Positions 36,141 to 49,516 are shown, counted from the stretch's first letter. The stretch: DNA of 64,000 bases from Paracentrotus lividus (GCA_940671915.1 CALNVZ010003426.1:26807508-26871507), one strand, 5' to 3'. The notes: a model not told the origin generated them from the sequence alone. Made by a program: numbers and translations.

Positions 36141-38183
36141 CTAGAAATTTCTGCAGTTTTATTTTACAAGTAATTTGTGTTTAAGAAAGTAGCGTTTACT
36201 AAACCGACGAAACAAAATACGATTTACTCTTAAAATATTCATTTCTAAAAATTATTAATATCTTCTTATTACTTGGTAACACGGTTTGAATCAATAAAAG
36301 ACGAGATTCGAGCAAATCATTACGTTGTTATTTTCATTGTCTTAGCTAACCAGCCACTCATAAACGTGATCAGAGAAATTCTAAATACATTTCGTTGAGG
36401 CGCAAATAATTTATTTAAAAACATTTTTTGGAGCTTATCTCTTATCATATACTTATTTCAAGATATATAACAAAATGCATAAGCCCTGTTACCAAGGAAT
36501 GATTTAGTCTATAGACCATTATTATGTTTAAATTTCCAACAGTTTCAGATCAAATGACTCGCCTTTATTATGAGTAAAGAGTACGCGATTGACATTCAAG
36601 AACGCACGCAAACATCGGAATAAAACCCCAAAAGTTTTTAATTAGTTTTGTTTCTAACTAATTTAGCGCCAGGATTGGTAAACACTTTCTTAAAAAGCGG
36701 ACTTTTTCCTTAAACAATAAAAGAGCATGATGTTTTCTTTATTTGACGAAGATATAAAACAACTCACCAAATTCAGCTTCTTCTTTTTTTTGGAGAGATT
36801 GCACATCGCCGTTATTTTCCGCTTGTGCGCTTGCCTCGATCATGCTGACGGACATGTATTGTTCTCTTATACCTGAATGCAGCTCCTCATTGCGTCAATC
36901 GTTTCACCTTGTAACAAGTTGCGTTGCTAGGGATTTCGGGGTACAGCGGTGACGAGTGTTCTTATTTTTCTTAGGGCGGGTACAAGGAGTCAACTTCGCA
37001 GACGTTTTCTCTTGATTTTGATTTCCAAGAGCACAATTCTCCGCGTCAGCAGGCTATATCCCACTTACTATTACTCTTTACAGTCGGGTTTATATATCAT
37101 TCAAGGCAGTGAATCAGATATCATAATATCAAATAAAATGGATTTCAAAAATTGCGACTAGTCTCTCCTTTCAAGTGACGCATCACATATGTGAATCCAT
37201 ATGACCACCGTGGAAAATATCCTAGGGACATGTTCAATAGGAACGCCCTAGACAAGGGATATTCATGTGGGTGGCTCAGGCCTGAGTGTTAGACAAGGAT
37301 AGAGTAATTTTTAAAACTTAAATGGCAACTGGTAAACATTGTTCTTTGTTTTCACCCAATACATTTTGTTCAAAAAATAGTGAATATTGTAAAATATTCT
37401 ACTTCTCCTTATCTGAATCTATTCCAATTCATGAGAAAATTTTAGTCACACACACATCACACAGAGCTCACTTGACACGCTGTAGTTTTTTTTATATATA
37501 TCAATTTTTCAACAGAGAAGTTGATCTTCAGCTGAGGTATTTTTCTAAGGAAGAACTGACCAATAGGAATAAAAATGATTGATATTTACCACGGGCCAAA
37601 AGACTATTTCGAAGCTGTTTTTTATTGAAATTTTTTCTGTTATCTCTGCCTGTGTTATATGAGTAGCAGTGCATGGGTTATGTTGCATTGTAAATGCATG
37701 GTGTGACTACATCATACAGTGAAGTGGAAACCGTTCTAGTGGCTTTTTGCTTTTTGTTTGGCCATCCCCTACTATTACTCCAAAATTTCAACATTTGCTG
37801 AACGATTATGATCAATCCATTGTTGGTGGTTGTAAGTATCTGTTTGTTCTGGTATTAGGAATACCAACAACCGTTATTATACTATTACCATAATATTCTT
37901 TTAATTCATACAGTCATACTACGGGGCCATAATACCCCCAATCGTTTAGGGTAATTATGGCCCCACAAGTTCAATTCAAATTTAAATTCAATTTATAGAT
38001 ATAACAAAACCACAACTTTTGGATTATCATTAGCAGAAAGAAAACAATGAAGTTTTTACAAAATTATATGCTACATATAAGCATATTAACAAAATCATCA
38101 ATAGTCTTAATTTTAATATCTATATATAGCCATGGACATTCACATATATGTACTTATACAGTACAATTGTATACTTTTCATAT

Positions 38184-39056
38184 AGGGGAGACGGGGATGG
38201 AAGTTACTCGGGTCAGTTGTTACAGTTTCGTGTGCTAAGTTGAACAGAGAGTTTCATGCTAAACTGGCATCTTATATAAACCTAGGAACCATTGGAAAGG
38301 GGCTGTGATGATACTGTCGGTCGTAAGGTTCTCCGTTGTTTTATAAAAAAAGTAAATCACGAAAACCATTTTTTTACATTCCAAGTGATATTTTTGACAA
38401 AACTTAAAAATTGGTAATAGTTCTTACAACTGAAGGCACATGATGATAGTCTGGTATTGTTGATATTGAGTACATGTATGTACTATGTTAATATACCCCT
38501 TAGCCATGCCCTGTAATTCTGCCTAAAGCTGCTGACTACAGCTGATTTATGTGTAAAATTACCATGGGGTACGTTGTTACAAACAACCCACCCCATGTCG
38601 ATGCTAACAACCTACCCCAATTACATTACACATGTAAAGTAATGTTTCAATTTTCAGGTGTTAATATTTTGATATTTCTATTATTACTTTGTCTATTCTT
38701 AGAGCTCTACTTTATCTACTGTTAACGATTACCAGAAAATGGAAAGTTGAAACAAAAGATATTGGTATAAGAGATTTACACATGTAACAAGTACCCCGTA
38801 TGTTTACTATAGTAACAATTTACCCGTTGGTGTAACAAACTTATCCCCGTATACGGGATAGGTTTACAAAAAAAAAAAAATGTCTTCATAATTAGCTGTA
38901 GTTAATTAGTGTTACATGTTTTCAAGTTTTATTGCCTCAGTTACCAACATAAAAGGCTACAGACCCAAATTACTCAGACCCAAAATTAGAGTGTGTGAGT
39001 AGTTTCATGATTATCTGGGCAAATTTGAATTTTGTAACTTCCATCCGGTCTCCCCT
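38184..39056. mobile_element. Noisy copy of TE2
   Basis: It begins AGGGGAGACGGGGATGG and ends in the inverse. It corresponds to 23587-24469. At a few sites it agrees with the U2 copy rather than with the first U1 copy (for example the stretch following GAAGGCACATGATG). Confidence 0.8.
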
Positions 39057-39068
39057 ACAATACATAAT

Positions 39069-41612
39069 ACCCAGGGGGCAGAGGTGTGGACCTGACTTGG
39101 CGAGATCTAAAAAGTAGTCCTATCTATATGGTTCAGTGTACCCATAGCCACACCGCTAGGGTTGACTACCCGGTGGTTAAGTTACACGAGGGTCTCACAG
39201 GCGGGGGCGCCCAATAGCCGCCTTTTAAAAAATAGTATTTTAAGAAAAATGACTAGAAATATTCTCTAACTCAATGAGTTGGGTCTCATATGAAAGAGTA
39301 TTAAATTCCTTTAAAACAATGCTAACTTGGTGAGAATTGAATTATAATTCAGTTTTGTACTTTAAAACATCATTTTTGCATTTTTTTTTAATGAATTCTT
39401 ACATATTTTTTATCTAATGTATTAAAATTTGTAATGAGAGCTGAAAGCTGTTTACTTCCTGCAAAAATTGCCATTGGTTATGTCTTATCATCTGTAAAAA
39501 GAATTTTGAGCCAACCTTATTTCTATAAAGTATAATACGCTTAAATATGAATGTAATATATAAACAAATCAAATTTCGGTCTATTTAGTGTTGAAAACCC
39601 GCCATATATACGTGTTTTTACAGCTACTAACATATGCATGTACATAATGTATGTGTACGAAACAGTGACTGACCGTGGCTTATCTTACAATTCTGTACAG
39701 ATTTACTGAATTTTGGGAGCATAATAAAAGTTTCAAAGGGATTTAATAAAACCCAACAACATCTAATGTTTTGTATTTTAAAATGGAGCCATGGAGGGGC
39801 GGCAGGTTTTATTTTTCATAAAGAATACATTGATAATACATTTTGACCTTGCGCACGCATATCTGTATAAAATGCATGTACATCGTACAAATTCAATCAG
39901 GGAGTCACGGCAAACAAAATAAATGAAATGGGGTCCATTATTCAACGGGAACCGGTGGGGGGGCTCATAGGTCGCCCCACCAAACAATTAGGGAAAATCT
40001 AAAATTGGTGCTTACCCCCCCCCCCACCCGTCCTCGGGGCATGTCAGGGAAAAAAATGGAAAAGAAAATATGTGGATGTCCGACCAAAGTTGAAGTGGTT
40101 ATCCCCAGGGCTTTTTTTTCTTAATTTATTTATTCATTCATATTCTTTCTTTATACAAGCGTGCCCTTTAAATGAGGAATATTACTCTTCAAGGGCCCTG
40201 TCTAATGGTTAAAAACAAGTTAATTGCACTGTAGTATAAACAATGTACTTAAGTATGGTATACATACAATAAAGAGTAAATTTAAAATACTCTTATTTCG
40301 AATAATGATGACAAATATTGGAAGGCCGAAAGGACGATTTTTATTTTATGCTACCCATTGCCTTCGAACAAGTCTGACAGAAATTCTAGCCGACGTAGCC
40401 ATTAAAAAATGTGGGTCTTAGATGATAAAGATTGCTTTTGTAAGTGACGACCGTCAAAGTCATGAACTCAAATTTAATTGTCCATTATATTAAAGGCATA
40501 CACTTTAAGCGCTGAAGGGGCAACCCCGCCCCCCCCTCCCACTCAGGGAGGTAACCATACACGTATGCCCGTTTCCAGATTTTAGAGAGATACCCCTATT
40601 CGGTCAGGAAACTGTGTCAAATTACCCCTTATTAGAGGGCTTTTTGAGGAAAAGCTACATCAAAATTTACCCCCATTACAGGCTTTTGGAGGGGGAGCAA
40701 GGAATTACCCTTTTCACAGTTTTTGGACCTTTTAGGCCTATTTCAGGATATTTTCCTTCAAAGAATTGAAAAACTATCCCCAATTAAAATAGGTCACGGG
40801 AAAAAACTAAAAGACCCCTATTTCAATGATTATCTCGGGGATTTCAACGGACCTGAGCCCAAAATATTTCCCCTTTCCGGAGAAATTAGGAACAAGCCAT
40901 ACGTGTATGTTTGACCTCGTGAGTGGGGGGAGGCAGAGGGGGCGGGGGGCAACACCTTACGTGGCTCAGTATGTGTATCGAATGAAAGAGAGAGACACGA
41001 GAGAGAGAGAGGGGTGGGAGAGAAAGGAGCAGGGCTGATGATTTATATAAAAAGAAACCACGCTTTTTCATTGTTAAATTAAAATGACTTGATGCTTTTT
41101 AGGCAGGTTATGGGGAATTTCATGCTTTTCATTTAGCACTTTAAGAGTTATATTATCTTCAGCTCTTTAAAAAAATTATTAAAAAAACTATAGTATCCAA
41201 AGGGTAGACTGCCACACTTCACCCCTGGACCCTTTTTGTATGAAATATGGAGACTGGGACTCTCCCTTATACATGTATCACGCATATCACAACTCTGATA
41301 AAACACGACATTGCAAAATTTTGACTAGGTTTATGCAAATAATGGTGGGAGGGGGCTCTGTCAGGGCCCACATAATAAAATGTATTTGACACGGAGTGGC
41401 GTCGTATCCAAATGGGCCTGATCCAGAGCCTTGGTTAGTTCTTTTTTTTTTTTTTGTCGATCATTATAAGCTGAAAAAAAAAATGCTGGAAAGACATATT
41501 CCCTCATTTTACGGGTTTAAGCATAACAAATTGATTAAAATTAAAATTTATTTATTTTGCCACCCCCTGGTTGTCCCAAGGGTCCAACAATCCACCTCCC
41601 CCCCCCCAAAAA

Positions 41613-41643
<31 letters not shown>

Positions 41644-43923
41644 TAAATAAAAAAATAAAAAATGATGAATAAATAAAATAAATAAATAATATGAATGGAA
41701 TAAATACAAATTAAATAAAAAATAAAATAAATAAAACTAAAAATAATAAAAATGACACTACCTGTCACATACATGAACGATATGCTCTAATTGCCCAGTC
41801 GTATCCAGTTTAGATTGTGAACAGTTATTGTAATCATTTATTGGCTACACCATATCATTTTCAATTTTGAAACAATAATATCGGATTAAATATGAAGTTC
41901 CAAATTTTGAGCAAAAAATTTTAATGACTCCTATCTCCCAGTGAAATTGATTATATAGGGAGCAGTTTTTCATGAGAGACTTTCGATAATGTAGGCTTTA
42001 AATATAATATGTCGTAAAAAGCAATTTATAAAAAGAAAAGGGTCCGTATGTTTTATTACATTTTTTAAAAATGAGTTTTATGTAAAAAGGTATTTATCCA
42101 AACTGCCCCATGGACCTTTTAATAGGAGTTTACAGTGATTAAATTTCCCTTGAGGTGTTAATTTTTAAATTCCCTTATAATTGGGCCCGGATTCAGATTT
42201 CTTGAGAGGGGATGCCAAATCTGAATTTCAGATTTTCATCAAATTCGACAACCCAAGAATTTGTTAGACACACGAGCGAGTAAAAACCGTACGCCCACAT
42301 TTTTTTTAGGTTTACAGGATACTAAATTGCTCTATCATGGTGGGAGGGCGGTGTTGTGCTTGTGAAAATGAAATTCATCCTTCGGTCTTATAATGAGTCA
42401 TCAATTTTCAAATGAGAGTATGTGTATTAACTTTTAGATTTATCTCATTTGTATGTATACCATCACTGACCATACGGTGCAATGATTTACTTCTTCTCAA
42501 CTGTATAGAATGGCCCCTTGAAAAGAACATAATCGTTATTCAGGAGGCCAACCTGTTATAAATAAGACGTGAATAAATGAATGAATATATATTAAATGAA
42601 TGGAATTAAATAAATAATATAAATAAAATAAATAAATAAATAAATAAATGACAAAAGGAATTAATGGATGGATGAATGAATGAATGAATAAAGAAATGAA
42701 TAAATGAATAAATAAATAAATAAATTAAATAAATAGAATGAATGAATAAAATAAATAAATAATAAATAAATAATAATGAAAAAAGGAATTAATGGATGCA
42801 TGAATGAATTGAATAACAAATGAAAAATGAATAAATGAATAAATAAATAAATAGTAAATAAAATAAAACCATGTGGGTGGTTAAAGATATTAAATTAATT
42901 TTGTCGGTCACTCATTCATATTTATTTGTTTCTTTCCTGCGGGTGGGGGTGTGCTGTAAAAGCCCACAAATTCCCGTTTTAATTTCCCACTAATTGGTCG
43001 GCGTGAAACTGTCAGACCCCCACCCCGGATACTCCTTTGATTTATTTAATTGACACTCATCCAATCACTTTTAGTTATGAAAATATTCGTTTTAGGTAAA
43101 AAAAATGCATTAATGAAACTTATGGATATTAGAGCAATATATTCTTCAAAATATTATGAATTATAATAATAATAAAAACCTGCCTCCCCCATTAACGCAC
43201 ATCTGCTTTCCATTTCTATATTATACCAGAAAATTTGATAGTGTTTTATAATTCATTTGGAAACTTTTCTGCTCCCAAAAGTTCATTAAATCTGAAGATA
43301 AACCTAGTCATGCCAGTCAGTCACATACAGTTACGCTACGTATGTCGGTTTATAACAGTGTATATGCGGGTTTCGTATAATTGGGCGAATTCTGGGATTT
43401 TTCATATATTTACGCTCATAGGTATAGCGGTTGATAGCTTTTAACAGAAAAAAGTTTTACCCAATCTTTTTTACAGATCACTTAGGACATACCAATGGTC
43501 AATTTTCAGAAGTACAATCTCAGCTCTTTTTTAGAAATTTTGATACATTAAAATTTAAAAAATAAGTTAAAAAAGTTATTTTTGGAAAAAAATAAAAAAT
43601 GACGTTTTAAGTACAACTAATTCATTAATTTCGATTCTTCACTAAAGTAGCATTGCTGCTAAAGGAAATTTAATAGTCCATTCCTATGAGACCCAACACA
43701 TTGAGTTATGGATTATTTCTAGTCATTTTCTTCAAATACTATTTTTTGAAAAGGGCGGGCTTTTTTGGGCGCCCCCCGCCTTAGAGACCCTTCGTGTCAC
43801 TTTTACACCGGGTAGTCCACATTAGCGGTGTTGCTATGGGTTACAAAGAATATTTACATAGGGGATACTTTTTAGATCTCGCCGATGAGCTAACTCTAAA
43901 AAATATGTTTTTGCCCCCCGGGT
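39069..43923. mobile_element. Noisy copy of TE3
   Basis: Same termini, the same ATAAT flanks (39064-39068, 43924-43928), and the same nested MITE and microsatellites as 24483-29382. Differences are mainly small indels. The AATAAATGA block is rearranged (42560-42860), consistent with long-read error or repeat-length variation. Confidence 0.85.
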
Positions 43924-45059
43924 ATAATATTATGCACAGTGTACTTATCACCAGACATACTGAAATATACAAAAATATTTATATTTTATTGCAATGTATA
44001 TTTAACATACACACCTGTAAGCCAAACATATTATGCTACACCACTGACGCAATACATAAAAATAACAAAGTTGTTTAACATAATGTAATTAATATGCAAA
44101 ATGAGGGTCAAGATTTATACTTTCCTTGTATATTCATAAGTATTATAGGACTGACTGTTATTTTACATAATTAGATATTATTGACTTTTCATTTTGTGGT
44201 AGTAATAGGAATGTGAACAAGGGCCATAATTACCCCAGTCTCCCCTATATTATCATATACTTTTACGTCGCCGCCGTAGGCGATTCGGCTCTTTGGTAAT
44301 ATCAAACCAATATGGAACCCCATCGTTGCCAGCAACGAGTGCGATCGGCGCAAAGTTTTTTTTTTATTTTACTTTTTGTCAAATATTTGAAAAACATGTT
44401 TTTGAGCAAGGCTTCAGACGAATTTGTTTATTTGCTGACAAAGTAGCAGTTGCATGCGGTTATTGTTGCATTGTAAATGACATGGTGATACATCCAGTAC
44501 GGAAGTGGAAACCGTTCTAGTGGCTTTTTGCTTTTGTTTTGGCCATCGCCTTATATTCTCCAAAATTTAACATTTTGGTGAACCGTTATGATTCAATCAT
44601 TTTTTGTGGTTGATAAGTGTATTAGGATACCAACAAACGTTTATTACTACTTACTAATGATTTAGCATAAGGCACGTTCCCCAAAGGTAATGACCCATTT
44701 CTCGTGCGGCTGTGGCTCGTCTTCGCCGCACTCCGTGCATTTCATAACCGACTGTTCCCTCGTCCAGCCTTTGATATGGGGAACGCTTTGGCGTCTTTTT
44801 CATATGTAAGAACGCTAAAGGACGCACTCTCAATTACGTCAAATTTGCACTTTTTTCTTTAGTTTTCAATTCTGCAGGTTTCTGGTAATAGCGTCCTCGT
44901 ACGTTAACATAGCATCATACTCATCTTAGTAATAAGAGCAGTACTAATACTTTTAACACATTCTTTGTTTTTTCAGTAAGCCTAGGTCGTGTATTATTTG
45001 TTTTGTTTTGGTGGGTGGGCTTACTGTACGATTTTATATAAAACCTGAACTTTTTGGCA

Positions 45060-45560
45060 ATTAATTATTGTTGGAATACTATGAAACGTCGCGGGGACTG
45101 GGAGAGCTTCGGAGACGATCCGCGACAAGTTTCAACACTGATCGTACAAGTAATTTCAAAACACGTGTCTCTGAGTAGTTCAAAGTAGTTTCGCGAATGG
45201 TTAATTAGTAATTCCCCATTAGGGTGCTAGTTCTACTTCGCGGAGACTCTTTCTCGCGACGAATAATTCCTTCTCCGCGACGAAATTAAAAGCATTAAGA
45301 GTTCTCGGGAGAGGAGACGTCTTCACGACATTTATGAAAAAAAAGTCTGAGCAGTCCCAAAATCGTCCCCTAAATTAGACGGATGGTGGAACTACTTCAG
45401 TAATTTCTTTTCATCAATTAGTCGCGGGGCATTCGGAGACGTCTCGGGGACGTCTTCCTGATATCGCTCGGATTTGGGGATACTTAACTATAACAATTCT
45501 CGCAGGAGACGTCTCTAATTCTTTTTGATTCTGTAGCCGGAGGCGGCTCGCGAGTGAGAT
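45060..45560. mobile_element. Diverged GAGACG-type element in TE4
   Basis: Repeated words include GTCGCGGGGACTGG, TTCGCGGAGACTC, GGAGACGTCT and TCGGAGACGTCTCGGGGACG. The segment 45230-45555 is bounded by GTGCTAGTTCTACTTCGCGG and GGCTCGCGAGTGAGATAGGC, the family's characteristic ends. Confidence 0.5.
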
Positions 45561-46099
45561 AGGCTCTCCTAGGAATCAGCGCTTCTCTCTTTTCAATTAG
45601 ACGCTTAGGCCGCTCTGAATTCTTTGTGACACCCGACTTCAAAGAACTGTCATCTCTTTATCAATTCGCCGAAGTTTTAATCCCATAAAAGGCCAAAAGA
45701 ATTTTTCCAATAGTTAATTTACACTGCCTTTGTCGGGTCTTTTATTAGAGAAAGCCTTAGTTATTCAACATTGTACTCTTTACCGTGAGCAGGAAGTGGC
45801 TTTTGAATCTTTTGCCTGCACCCTGCACCGTCCACTGACCCCCCTTATAGAGAATAGATTTATGGAGGAGCTCTATAGCTTTGGGGTTTCCCAAAATTTA
45901 AGATCGGCTGCGCGCAAGTTTAAGGTCATTTTTGACGCTCTTTGCTCCTTTTCCTCTTTTTTTTATTTTTTGTGTCGTTGGAGGGTGGGTGGCTCCCTTG
46001 CGCCTATACCCATGCCCTCGCCCCCGATAATTCGTGCATTATATTTATTCTATTAGGTTCATTGCTCGTGCCCGCCATTTTGGGGCCAGAAAAAATCCC

Positions 46100-46390
46100 T
46101 ATCCCGCGGTAAACACGTTCTCGGTATTTCATTCGCGTATTCTGGGGGGAGGGCTTACGGGCCCCGGGTAGGCATCGCCATGGGGGCGCCGAAAAAGGAG
46201 GAAAAGCAAAAGGCGGGAAAAGAGATGGAAAAGAGGAGGGGGAAAAAGGGGGAAAAGAGTGGGAAAAAGGAAAGAGGAAGGGAAAGGGCGCTATTTGGCT
46301 TTAAATTTAGGGGCGCCAAATCGATCATAAATTTAGAGGGGCGCCGACTCGACCTTGAAACTGAGGGGCGTGGAAAATGCCTTGTTCGTT
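46100..46390 (+). other. Purine-rich low-complexity tract
   Basis: GGAAAAG-type repeats (46195-46290) are followed by AGGGGCGCC words (about 46309, 46336, 46364). The open frame across it is rich in Lys/Glu/Gly because of composition. Not accepted as a gene. Confidence 0.5.
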
Positions 46391-46642
46391 TCGGATTTTT
46401 TTTTTTAAATGCTCCGCTCCATTTGTATTAGCCGGGATCATGATCTCATGCCCCCCTCCCTGCCCTGGATATACTGATCTTGATTGACACATCCGTTCAA
46501 GCGCACGTTGGTTGATTAATAGGGCACTTAATTGGCCGAGATGTTTCATTTCTTTTGTGTTTATGCGAAATGATAAACCGTCTCCGCGATCCGTTTGTGC
46601 GAAGTTTGTGAAATTGCGGGCTTGAGGATTATCACTATATGA

Positions 46643-47045
46643 AGGGTCGTATTCTAACTTCGCCGAACGTCTCCGCGACGGATAAAAAGTTTAGGGACGT
46701 CTCCGCGACATAATCAAAACTGTAACAAAGCACTTTCAAAGAACTGTCTCAAAGTAGTTTCTGCTACTCATGAAACACCTCGGAGACGTCCTCGCAACCA
46801 ATTTTTGAAACTTGTCTTGGAGACGTCTCTAGGACATCTCCGACACGTTTCCGCGACGTTTCATAAGTTGCGGAAACTAATTTGAGACCGTTCTTTGAAA
46901 GTGCTTTGTTACAGTTTTTGAAAACTGTCGCGGATACGTCGCGGAGATATCTCCGAGACATCGGAGACGTCTCTAATACTTCTTTTTTTTTCCGTCGCAG
47001 AAACGATTCGGTCGTGGAGACGTCTCCGCGAAGGGAAATGCCACC
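46643..47045. mobile_element. 400-bp GAGACGTCTCC MITE
   Basis: The left end GGGTCGTATTCTAACTTCGC and the right end CGCGAAGGGAAATGCCACCC are inverted relatives. Inside are at least ten GAGACGTCTC- or TCTCCGCGAC-type words and two longer inverted segments, TTTCAAAGAACTGTCTCAAA and its inverse. Same family as 19947-21524. Confidence 0.65.
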
Positions 47046-47078
47046 CTAAAACTTTAGGAAGCAATAGGCAATAATCAG

Positions 47079-47275
47079 GAGCAGGGCCCGCGGAGCGTTT
47101 TTTAAAGTGGAGGGGCTGAGCCGCAGTTGGGGGGGGGGGGGGTGAACAGGATCAATCAGAAATGTATTATAATTTTTTCGTTTTGTTACGAATTGTTTGC
47201 TGACAACGTAGAGCCCCCCCCCCCCCCCCCCCCCACTCCATCCTAGCCCCCTGCTTCGCGGCCCATGAGGAGTAC
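47079..47275. mobile_element. Small poly-G/poly-C foldback element
   Basis: Outer inverted words are GGGCCCGCGGAGCG and GCTTCGCGGCCC. Inner homopolymers are G13 (about 47130-47142) and C22 (about 47215-47236). The interior of about 70 bp is AT-rich. The G and C runs would pair. Confidence 0.55.
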
Positions 47276-47429
47276 TGTAATAATAATTGTTTAATATATC
47301 GCAGTACATACCAAATTTCCAAAATACACGAAATTTATACATTTTTTTGTGTGTTTTGTTTCATATGTATGACTACATCAGTAGCGTAATAAACGATATT
47401 CTGCCAAAACTTTTTGACATGTTGAAGGC

Positions 47430-47655
47430 GGTTGTGAAATTTGTCGCGGAGACGTCTCCGAAACAGAAAAGGGTGTCTCCGGTGAAGGAGAAAAGATATC
47501 GGAGACGTCTCTAATATTTTTTTCCGTCTCGAAGACGCTTTTCGCGTCGCGGAGACGTCTCGGAGACATCTCTGCGACGCCCCCGCGACAAATTTCAAAA
47601 CCGTCTCAAAATAGTCCCAAATCCGTCTCTGCGAAGAGAGATATTACCATGAATA
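47430..47655. mobile_element. Short GAGACGTCTCCG element
   Basis: It contains GTCGCGGAGACGTCTCCG, ATCGGAGACGTCTCTAA and GCGTCGCGGAGACGTCTCGG, and ends with TCTGCGAAGAGAGATATTAC, an end like that of the related elements. Non-coding. Confidence 0.55.
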
Positions 47656-48640
47656 GCGCATAGTTTACTTATTACAGAAAGGTGAAAAAAAATGAAACAA
47701 AACTTGAGGGGCTAAACATTATGTTATTACGATCCTCTCGTACAGACACAGACTTCTGCTTAGCTGTAACATAAAATAAAAGATAGGATCAATCTTACGA
47801 TTGATATCAATCGTAAGTCTTAGGTTTAACGTGTATTAAAGATACCAATCGTAAGGTCGATAGTATGCCCCTCTATGTTACAGGGCAGCGGACTGTGGGC
47901 AGATTATTGTTTTCAATAGGGCCTGTCCTCATATAATTTGATTATGCAGAGCATTATAGAGTACATAAAAAGAATTAACACAGCGTGTCAATTTAAAAGC
48001 GAGATTAAAGTCTTTGATGTAGCCCTGGGTATTGTCCTATAGCCTGGCATGCTCCCCCGTCACAAACACACAAAGAACCATTGATTTGTATTCAGTGCAA
48101 ACACCCAAACAATTAATTCTGGCGCAGTGTTCTGCCATTCAATGGCCGTAGATGGCCATAGATGGAGCTATACATGTTTCCCTTTTTTATCAGGGAACAA
48201 ACAAAGCGACAAAAGTCTTTTGAAATTGGCCCGCGCTCTTTTTCGAACAGAAAATCAAAAGCGCCGCGATGAGGGAACGCCGCAAAAAGTGCCGTGCCAC
48301 GGCGTTCTTGCGCCACGCCGAGGGGATTTACTTTTGGGAACGTACCTAATATCTTTTAATTCATACAGTCATGACAATAGGGGCCATAAATACCCCCAAT
48401 CCGTAGGGTAATTATGGCCCCACAAAGTTCAAATTTAAATTTAAATTCAAATTTATAGATATACAAACCACAACTTTGGATTATCATTAGAGAAGAAAAC
48501 AATGAAGATTTTTACAAAATTATAATGTACATATAAGCATATTAACAAAATCAATGAATAGCTAAATTTTAATATTATATATAGCCATGGACATTCACAT
48601 ATAATTGTACTTATACAAGTACAATTGTATACTTTCATAT

Positions 48641-49516
48641 AGGGGAGACCGGGGATGGAAGTTACACGGGTCAGTTGTTACAGTTCTCAGTGTGCTAAGT
48701 TGGAACAAGAGAGTTCATGCTAACTGGCATCTATATACAACCTAGACATAGCTGTGATGAACTGCCGGTCGTGAGGTTTCTCCGTTGTTTTATAAAAAAG
48801 CAAATCAACGAAAACCATTTTTTACAGTTCCAAGTGAATTTTTGACAAAACTTAAAATTGGTAATAGTTCTTACAACTGAAGGCACATGATGATAGTCTG
48901 GTATTGTGAATATAGTACATGTATGTACTATGTAATATACCCCTTAGCCATGCCCTGTAATTCTGCCTAATAGCTGTGCTACAGCTGATTTTATGTGTAA
49001 AATTACCCATGGGGTACGTTGTTACAACAACCCACCCCATGTCGATGTAACAACCGACCCCAATTACATTACACATGTAAAGTAATTTTGTTTCAATTTT
49101 CAGGTGTTAATATTTTGATATTTCTATTATTACTTTAGTCTATTCTAGAGCTCTACTTTATCTACTGTTAACGATACCAAGAAAATGGAAAGTTGAAACA
49201 AAAGAATGGTATAAGAGATTTACACATTGTAACAAAGTACCCCGTATGTTTACATATAGTAACAATTTACCCCGTATGGTGTAACAACTTACCCCGTATA
49301 CGGGATAGGTTGTTACAAAAAAAAATGTCTTCATTAATTAAGCTGTAGTTAATTAGTGTTTACATGTTTTCAAGTTTTATGTGCCTCAGGTTTTAGCCAA
49401 CATAATAGGCTACAGACCCAAATTACTACAGACCCAAAATAGAGTGTGTGAGTACTTTCATTAGAATTATCTGGGCCAAAATTTGAATTTTGTAACTTCC
49501 ATCCCCGGTCTCCTCT
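48641..49516. mobile_element. TE2 copy in U2
   Basis: Nearly identical to 23587-24469, with AGGGGAGACCGGGGATGGAA at the left and its inverse at the right (one change, TCCTCT). It is followed directly by the empty TE3 target ACAAATACATAATATTATGC. Confidence 0.8.

Larger units (their letters stand above)
30017..44527 (+). repeat. Indel-rich second copy of 15418-29991 (probable false duplication)
   Basis: Every landmark of 15418-29991 recurs in the same order and orientation: the LINE (30017-32646), poly-G MITE, GGAGACGTCTCC element, U1, TE2 and TE3. The copy is crowded with single-base insertions and deletions, heavily in homopolymers. Open frames that are 185 and 212 aa in the first copy fall to 60-70 aa here. 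This is the pattern of uncorrected long-read sequence, not of evolutionary divergence. The end coincides with the point in U2 where the first copy stopped at the gap. Confidence 0.85.
44671..48346. mobile_element. TE4: 3.7 kb TIR element inserted in U2
   Basis: The left end GGCACGTTCCCCAAAGGTAA and the right end GGGAACGTACC (inverse GGTACGTTCCCAAAAGTAA) are TIRs, with TAA on both sides (44668-44670, 48347-48349). U1 shows the uninterrupted sequence at 23291-23300. A 3-bp TAA duplication is compatible with PIF/Harbinger-type insertion, but no transposase is present. The interior is a set of GGAGACGTCTCC-type elements and a poly-G/poly-C element. The left flank has about 10 extra bases relative to U1, possibly read error. 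Confidence 0.65.

Noticed and set aside
40224-40914. Frames in the noisy copy that are absent in the first copy
   Set aside because: They are created by indel errors and not reproduced in the clean copy.
45730-46056. 108-aa frame inside TE4
   Set aside because: No recognisable domain and no supporting start or splice context. It lies in non-autonomous element interior.
46180-46431. Lys/Glu-rich frame
   Set aside because: It follows the purine-rich low-complexity tract. Composition explains it.
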